64,000 bases of DNA from JBDXHU01 sp039989475. GTDB taxonomy: Bacteria; Pseudomonadota; Gammaproteobacteria; Pseudomonadales; Halieaceae. Shown in pieces: positions 50,420 through 57,872 of this stretch (positions are counted from its first letter, which is position 1; every line of letters starts with the position of its first letter). Below the pieces are notes generated by a model, which worked only from the letters and a program-made list of their open reading frames with translations, ran no database searches and was not told where the DNA came from. The stretch covers positions 434,001 to 498,000 of the forward strand of contig JBDXHU010000010.1 of assembly GCA_039989475.1 (NCBI GenBank), read 5' to 3'. Both the position numbers and the translations under genes were made by a program.

Positions 50420-51886
50420 ATGAAGGGTATGGGACGAGTGCTTTTGTTGGCACTGACGATAACGGCCAGCTGGGCTATAGCTGCCGATGAGCCCGAACAA
50501 CTTGATACGCTGATCGACCAGCTTGCAGCAGCTTATGGCGGCGACGCCTTCGCCGGTATTAGCGGCTACCAGATCACCGAGCGTTACATGGCACCGGCTA
50601 GCGGGCAGAGCTGGAGTCCGGCGCTGGTGGATATTGGGCGGGTCAACCAGCAGCTGGTCCACGACCTGGATTCCGGCAAGTTGTACTTTGAAAACTGGTT
50701 TGTGGGGCGTGCCGGCGTGGCGCCGGCCATCACGGTGGTCAATGGTGATGATGCCTGGGCGGTCAATTTACGCAATCAAAGCTATGGCGCGGCGGCCTCT
50801 GCTGATCCCTACGTGATAGCGGGCGGTACCATGCGCACCACCGATACACTGTTGGCGCGGGAGCTGCTGAAGTCGCGCGAGCAGGCTGAATATCTTGGCG
50901 GCAGCCTGTTCATGAATCGCCAGCATGCCATGGTGAAAATGCCGTTTCCACAGAGTCCCGATCTGACCCTGTATATTGATACGGAAACGCATCTGATAAG
51001 CCGTATGACCCGCGACAATCCGCAGTTGGGTTTGTTGGATTATGTGTTCAATGATCATCGCGTTGAGAATGGTATAGCGCGGGCCGGGCGCGTCGATTTT
51101 TCCGTCGCCGGGGATCCCAACCTGATCGGGGCAGATCGTGAGATCAGCTTCAGGGCGGCAGCCACCAACAACAGGATCTTCGAGCTGCCCACAGGACTGG
51201 AGCGCGAGGGAGAGCGCATTGTCGACACGGAGATGCAGGTTAATCGCCTCGCCGCGAATGTCTACCACGTCGGCCAGAATGGCGGCTATTCAATCTTTGT
51301 TGATACGGGCTCCGAGGTCATTGCCTGTGGCGGTTATGCCGGTTTGAGCCAGCGCTTTGACCGCTTCCAGTCTGAGAGCGGCAGCCATCGTCCGCTGCGC
51401 TACCAGGTCGTGAGCCATCACCACCAGGACCATCTCGGTGGTGTCGACGAGGCACTGAGCCTGGGTGCAACACTGGTCACCGTCGAGGGTAATATTGAAC
51501 CGATACTGGACGTGAGCAAGCTCAAGCCCGAGAGCGGTCGTTTTCTCACCGTGAACCAGCGTATGACCCTGGGTAGTGGCAAGGGGCGGGTGGAGCTGTA
51601 CGATGTGTCCACCGTGCATGCCAACAGTAATCTGCTGTTCTATGTTCCCGCGACGCGCACCCTGTTCATGGCGGATCACTTTGGTACCCCCTATGCAGAG
51701 GGTGTGCCGGTAGCCAGCCGCAATACCGTCAGCATGGAAGAGGCCCTGCAGCCACTGGATATCAATTTCAATAAAGTCGTAACCGCGCACGGTGCTCGGG
51801 TCTTTTCCTCCCGCGACTTCACAAGCTCGGTGAAAGCATTCAGGGACTACGACTGCCCTGAGGATCGACCGCTCTGCTCGCGATAA
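50420..51886 (+). CDS. Secreted metallo-beta-lactamase-fold hydrolase
   Basis: This 488-residue protein has a signal peptide (VLLLALTITASWAIAA) and an N-terminal 230-residue domain of unknown type. A C-terminal metallo-beta-lactamase fold carries H333-H-H-Q-D337-H338 (SHHHQDHLGG), a later VHANSN/HFGTPYAEG region and the final HGARVFSS histidine. This is a two-metal hydrolase centre. The N-terminal extension makes it unlike small lactamases and similar to uncharacterised exported MBL proteins. GGGAG precedes the ATG. It abuts the AraC-type gene, suggesting co-regulation. Confidence 0.87.
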   Translation: MKGMGRVLLLALTITASWAIAADEPEQLDTLIDQLAAAYGGDAFAGISGYQITERYMAPASGQSWSPALVDIGRVNQQLVHDLDSGKLYFENWFVGRAGVAPAITVVNGDDAWAVNLRNQSYGAAASADPYVIAGGTMRTTDTLLARELLKSREQAEYLGGSLFMNRQHAMVKMPFPQSPDLTLYIDTETHLISRMTRDNPQLGLLDYVFNDHRVENGIARAGRVDFSVAGDPNLIGADREISFRAAATNNRIFELPTGLEREGERIVDTEMQVNRLAANVYHVGQNGGYSIFVDTGSEVIACGGYAGLSQRFDRFQSESGSHRPLRYQVVSHHHQDHLGGVDEALSLGATLVTVEGNIEPILDVSKLKPESGRFLTVNQRMTLGSGKGRVELYDVSTVHANSNLLFYVPATRTLFMADHFGTPYAEGVPVASRNTVSMEEALQPLDINFNKVVTAHGARVFSSRDFTSSVKAFRDYDCPEDRPLCSR

Positions 51887-51922
51887 TTGCTATCATGGGG
51901 TCCGGTTTACCTGGACCCCCTG

Positions 51923-52948
51923 ATGCCCACACTGCTCACTGCCGCTATAGCCTTTAGCCTGTCCCAGGTTGCCCTGAGTTTATTGCTGCTGGCGCGCCAA
52001 CCCCGCTGGGGCCTGCGTGAGCAGCTGTTCGGTTTGCTGATGCTGGCGGTTGTCGGCTACCTGTTGACGCCGGTGCTGGCGGGCAGCAACTTCCATATTG
52101 TGGCGAGTACCCTGCAGACCGCCGTGCCGGGTATGTTCTGGCTATTCAGTGCCAGCGTGTTTGATGACCACTTCAAGCTGCGCTACTGGCAGATTGGCCT
52201 GGTCAAATTTACTGTATTGATGCCTCTGGCCGGTGCCCTGCTGGGCCTCGCGGGGCTAGAACTCAACTGGTTGTTTTATACCCTGCCCCAGGGCCTGGAG
52301 TTTTGTTTGCTGGCGCTGACCTTGTGGGTGGTATCGCAGCACTGGCGCACAGACCTGGTGGAGAGCCGCCGGCGTCTGCGCATCTGGTTTGTTGGTTGTA
52401 ATGGCAGTTACCTGTTCATTCTTATTTTTTCTCGTGAAATTTTGTTCCCGGGCGAGTCCTGGCTGGCAACCTGGGAATACATACCACCGGCGCTGTTACT
52501 GCTGGCAATCAATGCCACCTTGTTGCAATACCGGGAGGGCTTGCTGTTTCTGCGGCGCTCACCGTCGGGCAGCGCCGCTACCCGGCGAGTAGAGTCGGCA
52601 GGGGTTGACGATTCGCTGGTTAAGGGGCTGCAGGCGCATATGGAGGCTGCCAGCCCATGGCGTGAAATGGGCCTGACTATCGGCCAATTGGCGCAGCAGC
52701 TGGACGTACCCCAATATCGCCTGCGCCTGGCGATAAACTCGGGTCTCGGTTTTCGCAACTTCAGTGATTTTCTCAACAGTTATCGCATTGCCGAGGCCGC
52801 GGCGCGATTGCGCAACCCGGCTGAGACGCAGTTGCCGGTATTGACCATTGCCATGGATGCGGGCTTTCGTTCGCTGAGTTCCTTTAACAAGGCCTTCAAG
52901 CAGGCCCAGGGCCAGACACCGACGGCCTGGCGCAAAGCCCGGACATAA
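51923..52948 (+). CDS. AraC-family regulator with N-terminal membrane domain
   Basis: This protein of about 341 residues has seven hydrophobic N-terminal segments (7TM-like, residues about 1-205). The C-terminal AraC HTH lies at about 235-340 (LTIGQLAQQLDVPQYRLRLAIN, then FRNFSDFLNSYRIAEAAARL and GFRSLSSFNKAFKQAQGQTPTAWR). Membrane-bound AraC proteins of this form usually respond to an envelope or extracellular signal. The start could be the ATG at 51923 or a TTG at 51887 directly after the preceding stop; neither has a good ribosome-binding site. Likely targets are the MBL gene or the cytochrome operon downstream. Confidence 0.85.
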   Translation: MPTLLTAAIAFSLSQVALSLLLLARQPRWGLREQLFGLLMLAVVGYLLTPVLAGSNFHIVASTLQTAVPGMFWLFSASVFDDHFKLRYWQIGLVKFTVLMPLAGALLGLAGLELNWLFYTLPQGLEFCLLALTLWVVSQHWRTDLVESRRRLRIWFVGCNGSYLFILIFSREILFPGESWLATWEYIPPALLLLAINATLLQYREGLLFLRRSPSGSAATRRVESAGVDDSLVKGLQAHMEAASPWREMGLTIGQLAQQLDVPQYRLRLAINSGLGFRNFSDFLNSYRIAEAAARLRNPAETQLPVLTIAMDAGFRSLSSFNKAFKQAQGQTPTAWRKART

Positions 52949-53150
52949 GCGGTGAGAGGCGGGGCATTGCTATCCCCAGCGTGCATAGGCCGTCATTCGG
53001 CCAATTGATCAAATAATGATCAGTTGAGGGTGAATATCTGCACAAAACCGGGAAATAAGCTGACGGATTTTTAAAATTCGGCAGATTTCCCTGTGGTAAC
53101 AGCGATAATCAGCGCCTGTTCACCAGAATCCGGTCCCTGGGGTAAAGATT
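52949..53150 (+). promoter_or_regulatory. Upstream region of the cytochrome operon with a TGATCA-N5-TGATCA dyad
   Basis: This 202-base non-coding region contains two TGATCA palindromes at 53007-53012 and 53018-53023 separated by AATAA. It is AT-richer than the genes on either side. The dyad is a plausible operator, but its spacing does not fit an FNR/Anr box (TTGAT-N4-ATCAA). I see no confident -35/-10 pair. Confidence 0.35.
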
Positions 53151-53774
53151 ATGAAACATACAGTGCACGCCTGCGCAGTACTGCTCCTGCTGTTCCACAC
53201 GCTTTCCGCTCACGCCGCTGACCCCGCTGCCGGGAAGAGCCTTTATGGCACTTGTGTCGCCTGCCACGGTGCTGCCGGCGAAGGCATGCTGGCCTTGAAC
53301 GCGCCTGCCCTGGCAGGTCAGCAGGGTGCCTACCTGCTGCGCCAGTTAGAGCATTTCAAGAGTGGCCTGCGCGGTGCTGATCCGAAAGACAGCCTCGGTA
53401 TGCAGATGCGCGGCATGGCGGCGACCCTGGCCGATGCCACGGCTGTGGAAGATGTGGTGGCCTATATCGGCACGCTCCCGGTCCCGGCCACCCCGGCGGG
53501 CCCTGATTACAACAAGCGCAATGGCGAGAACCAGTACAACGCCGCTTGTGGTGCCTGCCATGGCGGTACGGCTCAGGGTAACCCGGCCCTGAATGCGCCG
53601 CGCCTTGCAGGCCTGGATGCAGCCTATCTCAAGCGCCAGTATCGGAACTTTGGCGATGGCATTCGCGGTTCACATAAGGATGATCGCTATGGTCGGCAGA
53701 TGAAGATGATGGCGACCATGCTGAAAACCGAGCAGGACCTCAACGACGTGATCGGCTATATCCTCGCTCAGTAA
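53151..53774 (+). CDS. Cytochrome c4-type diheme cytochrome
   Basis: This 207-residue periplasmic protein has a signal peptide ending near AHAAD and two class-I cytochrome c domains with heme sites C35-x-x-C38-H39 and C133-x-x-C136-H137. The blocks SLYGTCVACHGAAGEG and GMAATLADATAVEDVVAYI are typical of c4. It shuttles electrons from the bc1 complex or a dehydrogenase to an oxidase or peroxidase. Its stop overlaps the next ATG (TAATG), so it most likely feeds the diheme protein encoded next. Confidence 0.92.
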   Translation: MKHTVHACAVLLLLFHTLSAHAADPAAGKSLYGTCVACHGAAGEGMLALNAPALAGQQGAYLLRQLEHFKSGLRGADPKDSLGMQMRGMAATLADATAVEDVVAYIGTLPVPATPAGPDYNKRNGENQYNAACGACHGGTAQGNPALNAPRLAGLDAAYLKRQYRNFGDGIRGSHKDDRYGRQMKMMATMLKTEQDLNDVIGYILAQ

Positions 53775-55006
53775 TGCGCGCAGCTCTTACGACAATCCTG
53801 TTATTGCTGGCATCGCTTGCCGGTGCGGCCGATTCTGCGCCCTTGGTGCTGAGTGAGCGCTGCCCGCCCAGCTTCGAGAAAACCGAGGCAGGGGTGTGCG
53901 AGCTGCGCAATATGTACCAGTTCTACGACTCACTGCAGGGGCGTGGTGTTGGTGGAACGCAGACAGCCCTGCCCGAACATCGCGACGGCTTCACGCCAGA
54001 GCAAATAGATCTGGGCCGCTACCTGTTTTTTGATCCCGCCCTCTCGGCTGACGGTACTGTGTCCTGTGCCAGCTGCCACCACCCGGACTTTGGTTTCAGT
54101 GACGGTCTTGCTCGCTCGGTGGGCATCGATGGTCATGAGGTGAGCCGTTCGTCACCAACCCTGTGGAACGTTGCGTTTTTGAAGCATCTGTTTTGGGACG
54201 TGCGCGCCGATTCGCTGGAGGAGCAGGCCGAGGGGCCGCTCTATTCTCCCGAGGAAATGGGTAATACTCCGCAGCAGTTGCTGGCAACTCTTCATGACAG
54301 TGAAGAATACCGGCGCCTGTTCCGCCAGGCCTATCCGGATGGCCAGCTGGACGAAATCAGCCTGGGCCAGGTATATAGGGCGCTGACCGCATTCCAGGCC
54401 AGCCTGATTTCCCTGAACAGTCGCTACGACCGCTACGCGCACGGCTACCATGCCGCACTGAATGAACAAGAGATTGAGGGTATGAACGTATTCCGCTCTT
54501 TCGTTGCGCGCTGCGCCGAGTGCCATACGCCACCCCTGTTCACCAACCAGCAGGTGGCGGTTATCGGCAGCCCGGAGCCCGAGGGCTTGCCGCTTGATAT
54601 CGGCGCGGAAAAAACCTGGAACGCACCCAAGATGAAGGGCGGCTTCAAGGTGCCGACCCTGCGCAATATTGAAAAGACGGCGCCCTATATGCATTCGGGC
54701 CGCTTCCCGAATCTGCGGGAGACGGTTGAGTTTTACAGTAAGGGCCGTGGCCACGCGGTGCCGGAGGGTGTCGATATGCATATACACTGGCATATCTGGG
54801 AGCCCAATCTGACTGACTATGAAATGGACCGGGTGGTAGACTTTCTGCGCACCCTCACCGACGAGAGCTTTACACCGCAGATACCGGAAAGAATGCCATC
54901 GGGCCTGGCGCCTGTTGGTCTGTCACCGGTTGAACATAATAACCGCTCGGCAGTGGTGGGAAATGCCGCCGCTACACAGTGGGAACAACGAGGAGCAGCA
55001 TCATGA
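53774..55006 (+). CDS. MauG/CcpA-type diheme cytochrome c
   Basis: This 410-residue periplasmic protein has a signal peptide (LLLLASLAGAA) and heme sites C98-x-x-C101-H102 and C247-x-x-C250-H251. The blocks LGRYLFFDPALSADGTVSCASCH, FGFSDG, RSSPTLWNVAF and KVPTLRNIEKTAPYMHSG match bacterial diheme peroxidases and the MauG/MbnH group. Those enzymes reduce peroxide or oxidise partner proteins or peptides. It lies between cytochrome c4 and the beta-helix/cytochrome fusion with overlapping ends, so the third protein may be its partner or substrate. A C-terminal extension of about 30 residues is not part of the usual domain. Confidence 0.9.
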   Translation: MRAALTTILLLLASLAGAADSAPLVLSERCPPSFEKTEAGVCELRNMYQFYDSLQGRGVGGTQTALPEHRDGFTPEQIDLGRYLFFDPALSADGTVSCASCHHPDFGFSDGLARSVGIDGHEVSRSSPTLWNVAFLKHLFWDVRADSLEEQAEGPLYSPEEMGNTPQQLLATLHDSEEYRRLFRQAYPDGQLDEISLGQVYRALTAFQASLISLNSRYDRYAHGYHAALNEQEIEGMNVFRSFVARCAECHTPPLFTNQQVAVIGSPEPEGLPLDIGAEKTWNAPKMKGGFKVPTLRNIEKTAPYMHSGRFPNLRETVEFYSKGRGHAVPEGVDMHIHWHIWEPNLTDYEMDRVVDFLRTLTDESFTPQIPERMPSGLAPVGLSPVEHNNRSAVVGNAAATQWEQRGAAS

Positions 55007-56556
55007 ACATGGGAAAAATTGTAGCGATCGTACTTGTGGTCGCGGCCTTTGGGTTCGGCGTGCAGTTGGGGCGCAACTCAGCGGAACCGGCAGCGGTTAT
55101 CAGCAGTGGCAGTGGCGCGTCTTACGGGGGCAGCAGTGCCGGCGACGGTGCCAGCGAAGCTGACGTCACGGCGGCCCGGGAGCTGATCGTAAAGGGCTCC
55201 AGCAAGTTTGTGGCTGGTCCTCCCATGACGGACATCGTGGTGACGGTTGAAGATGGCCAGTCCATCCAGGCGGCCGTGCAGGCAGCCGAGCCAGGTACCA
55301 CTATCCATGTGATGCCCGGCACCTACGAGGAAACTGTCTATATCGATAAAGACGGTATTCGCCTGATCGGTATTGTGAAGGGCTCCGAGCGCGCTACCAT
55401 GCACGGCGGTGGCACCCTCAACGATGCCATTTTGTTCTCTGGCAACAATATTGTGGTCGAGGGCTTTCTCATTACCAAGTACAAGGGTAATGCGATCATG
55501 AGCCAGGCGGGCAACAACTATGAAATCCGCGACAATATCATCGTCGATACCGGCATTTACGGCATCTTCCCGCAGCTGGGTACTAACGGCGTGGTTGAGC
55601 ACAATGTGATCTCCGGCATTGAAGACGCGGCCATTTATATTGGCATGAGCGACAACGTGCACGTGGCCTACAACGAGGTGTTCGACAGCGTGGCTGGCAT
55701 CGAGATCGAGAACAGCCGTCACTCGATTGTTGAGAGCAACTTTGTCTACAACAATACCGGCGGTGTGCTGGCCTTCATTACCCCGGGGCTGCCCATCAAG
55801 ACCACTTACGATGTGATCATTCGCAACAACTGGATTTCCAATAACAACACACCGAACTTTGGTGCGCCCGGCTCAACCGTCGGCGGTATCCCCGCGGGTA
55901 CCGGCATTATGATTATGGCGGCTGATGATGTGGTCATCGAAGGCAACATCATCACCAATAACAAGACTATCGGTATCATGACGGTGGATCACAACACGGC
56001 GGCGGAGCTGACCAATGTGACTGTTGACCCGGAAGCCGATCCTAACTCTGATGGCCTGAAGATTCTCAACAACACCATGCACAACAATGGCTACGACACT
56101 ATTGATGAGATCAAGGCCTTAATGTTGGTCGATCTGAAGACGGGCAATCCGGATATTTTCGCGGTTGGTCCCAGCAAGGACAGCTGCATTATCAATCGCC
56201 ATCGCTATGTGCATGCCGGTATCGATGACTACGGCACCTGCGACTTCACCAATACCGCCAGCATCGGCAACTACCTGCTGCCGCCGGTACCGCCCCGGGT
56301 AATTGCGCCGGATGAGCGCGGCAAGATTGCCTACCTGGGTGTGTGCGCCGGTTGCCACACCTACGCCGGGCGCATGATTGGTCCGCCGGTACAGATCATT
56401 CAGGCCCTGTATATGGATGATCCGCAGGGGCTGGCCGACTACATCGCCGCGCCGGTTAAAAAGCGCGACGACTACCCGGAGATGCCGAAACAGGACTACC
56501 TGGATGAGGAAACTCGTATCGCCGTCGCCGAGTACATGCTCTCCCGCACAAACTAA
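55003..56556 (+). CDS. Parallel beta-helix protein fused to a C-terminal cytochrome c domain
   Basis: This 517-residue exported protein has an N-terminal signal or anchor helix (IVAIVLVVAAFGFGVQLG) and a Ser/Gly-rich linker. A right-handed parallel beta-helix spans about residues 80-380 with repeated V-x-x-N-x-x, e.g. NNIVVEGFLITKYKGNAI, then NYEIRDNIIVDTGIYGI. The C-terminal heme site is C448-A-G-C451-H452, followed by an ordinary class-I cytochrome tail (PEMPKQDYLDEETRIAVAEYM). NosD-like and pectin-lyase-like helices bind metals or polysaccharides, but I know no exact match to this fusion. It starts inside the diheme gene stop (ATGA) after GAGGAG. Confidence 0.83.
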   Translation: MNMGKIVAIVLVVAAFGFGVQLGRNSAEPAAVISSGSGASYGGSSAGDGASEADVTAARELIVKGSSKFVAGPPMTDIVVTVEDGQSIQAAVQAAEPGTTIHVMPGTYEETVYIDKDGIRLIGIVKGSERATMHGGGTLNDAILFSGNNIVVEGFLITKYKGNAIMSQAGNNYEIRDNIIVDTGIYGIFPQLGTNGVVEHNVISGIEDAAIYIGMSDNVHVAYNEVFDSVAGIEIENSRHSIVESNFVYNNTGGVLAFITPGLPIKTTYDVIIRNNWISNNNTPNFGAPGSTVGGIPAGTGIMIMAADDVVIEGNIITNNKTIGIMTVDHNTAAELTNVTVDPEADPNSDGLKILNNTMHNNGYDTIDEIKALMLVDLKTGNPDIFAVGPSKDSCIINRHRYVHAGIDDYGTCDFTNTASIGNYLLPPVPPRVIAPDERGKIAYLGVCAGCHTYAGRMIGPPVQIIQALYMDDPQGLADYIAAPVKKRDDYPEMPKQDYLDEETRIAVAEYMLSRTN

Positions 56557-56562
56557 GCTTCT

Positions 56563-56600
56563 GGGGACAGTTCACTAATCTGGATAAGTGAACTGTCCCC
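56563..56600. repeat. 14-bp perfect hairpin with GGGGACAG core (REP-like, possible terminator)
   Basis: GGGGACAGTTCACT (56563-56576) is perfectly inverted as AGTGAACTGTCCCC (56587-56600) around a 10-base loop, exactly between two convergent genes. The core matches the repeat units at 36915 and 37025/38008. It may serve as a terminator for both genes, and its form is that of REP/BIME elements. Confidence 0.7.
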
Positions 56601-56604
56601 AATA

Positions 56605-57228
56605 TTATCCCAGCTCGGCGAGGGCGCGCTCGTGCCATGCCAGTAGGTTGGCGCAGTCATCGGGGATACCATCCTTGATCCAGCCGGCGAACTCGATAAT
56701 GCAAACCATGTCGATGTCGGCAAAGGTGAAGTTGTCGCCGGCGATCCACTTCGTCGTAGCCAGGTGCTCATCCATCATCGACCAGAATTGCTCCAGGCGC
56801 AGTTTTCCGCGCTCTACCAGTTCCGGGATTTGTTCCACCATCAGCGGGCCGGGTAAGCCGTTACCCTTAAACGCAGGGTGACCATTACGGAAAATATCGG
56901 CGATCGCAGCGACGCCCGTCATGAACAGGCGGTGATCCCAGTTGATTACGCTGGCTTTCTCCAGGGAGGTGCTACCCAGCAGCGGTTTCTCCGGGTACAG
57001 GTTCTCCAGGTACACGCACTGTCCGATAACCTCGGTCAGCAAATCCCCATCATCGGTGATCAAGGCGGGTACGGTGCGCATCGGGTTGATGGCCTTGTAC
57101 TCGTCGCTGTGCTGTTGCTGGGCGGGGCCGAGATCAACCTGCTCGGTCTCAATATCAATGCCCTTGTAGTCCATGAATAATTTCAGGCGTCTTGGGTTGG
57201 GGGCGGGGTCGTAGGTATAGACTTTCAT
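56605..57228 (-). CDS. Glutathione S-transferase family protein
   Basis: This 207-residue cytoplasmic GST has an N-terminal thioredoxin fold (YTYDPAPNPRRLKLFMDYKGID) with an NPMRTVPALITDDG cis-Pro site. The helical C-terminal domain carries WIAGDNFTFADIDM, the N-capping/hydrophobic staple motif. The usual Ser or Cys of the active site is not obvious in NPRRLKL, so the class is uncertain. AAGGAAG precedes the ATG. It is a single gene convergent with the beta-helix gene. Confidence 0.87.
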   Translation of the reverse strand: MKVYTYDPAPNPRRLKLFMDYKGIDIETEQVDLGPAQQQHSDEYKAINPMRTVPALITDDGDLLTEVIGQCVYLENLYPEKPLLGSTSLEKASVINWDHRLFMTGVAAIADIFRNGHPAFKGNGLPGPLMVEQIPELVERGKLRLEQFWSMMDEHLATTKWIAGDNFTFADIDMVCIIEFAGWIKDGIPDDCANLLAWHERALAELG

Positions 57229-57322
57229 GGGTGCTTCCTTTTTTTCCGGAGTGTCGGCATATTAGTCAGGCCCTTGCAGGATTACCAGACACAGATAAGT
57301 TTTCGCGGCCCCTCGAAGCCGC

Positions 57323-57328
57323 TATAAT
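57323..57328 (+). promoter_or_regulatory. -10 element TATAAT upstream of the cytochrome c5 gene
   Basis: A perfect TATAAT lies 31 bases before the ATG at 57359. The expected -35 position is weak (TTTTCG). A GCGGC...GCCGC dyad spans 57305-57322 just upstream and may be an operator or a coincidence. Confidence 0.45.
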
Positions 57329-57358
57329 GCGCCACCTGAAGACGCTCCCATACGAGGA

Positions 57359-57790
57359 ATGAAAGTGACCAAGTCATTGAAAGTATTAGGAATTACGGTT
57401 TTTTGCGCGCTGCTTAGCGGTGCCGTACTGGGCCAGACTGAGGCCCAACGCGAGGCGATTGCCGAGCGCATCAAGCCGCACGGGGATGTTTGCCTGAAGG
57501 GTGACAATAGCTGTGGCGGCGCGGCGGTTGCCAGCGCTGCCGGGCGTTCCGGTGAAGATGTCTATAACAGTGCCTGCATGGCTTGCCACATGACGGGTGC
57601 TGCCGGCGCTCCCAAGTTGGGCGATGCGGCTGCCTGGGCGGATCGCATTGCCAGGGGCAATGACGCGCTCTATGACGCTGGTATCAATGGCGTTGCCGGT
57701 ACCGGCATGATTGCCAAGGGTGGCTGCATGAGCTGTTCCGATGACGAGGTCATCGCCGCCGTCGATTACATGGTAGACAACAGCCAGTAG
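57359..57790 (+). CDS. Cytochrome c5-type monoheme cytochrome
   Basis: This 143-residue periplasmic protein has a signal peptide (VLGITVFCALLSGAVLGQ) and one heme site, C73-M-A-C76-H77, in VYNSACMACHMTGAAGAPKLGD. A C5-type second block follows, GMIAKGGCMSCSDDEVIAAVDYMV, in which two further Cys form the usual disulfide. It carries electrons in the periplasm. The gene has its own promoter-like TATAAT and a strong terminator, so it is a single transcription unit. Confidence 0.92.
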   Translation: MKVTKSLKVLGITVFCALLSGAVLGQTEAQREAIAERIKPHGDVCLKGDNSCGGAAVASAAGRSGEDVYNSACMACHMTGAAGAPKLGDAAAWADRIARGNDALYDAGINGVAGTGMIAKGGCMSCSDDEVIAAVDYMVDNSQ

Positions 57791-57807
57791 CAGCATCGAG
57801 TGCTGCC

Positions 57808-57832
57808 AAAGCCGCCTGCGGGCGGCTTTTTT
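57808..57832 (+). terminator. Rho-independent terminator after the cytochrome c5 gene
   Basis: AAAGCCGCC (57808-57816) pairs with GGCGGCTTT (57821-57829) around TGCG and runs into further Ts to 57832. Because the flanking A-tract is symmetric, it can also terminate the convergent rep gene. Confidence 0.88.
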
Positions 57833-57872
57833 GTGTCTGCTCGCCACTCGTTGCGCCGGCAAACGCGGCTAG

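Noticed and set aside
53006..53024. Possible FNR/Anr box
   Set aside because: TTGAT and ATCAG are separated by nine bases, not the four needed for an FNR dyad; kept only as a generic palindrome.
54152..54793. 213-codon minus-strand frame under the diheme cytochrome gene
   Set aside because: No recognisable domain, while the opposite strand carries two intact heme motifs.
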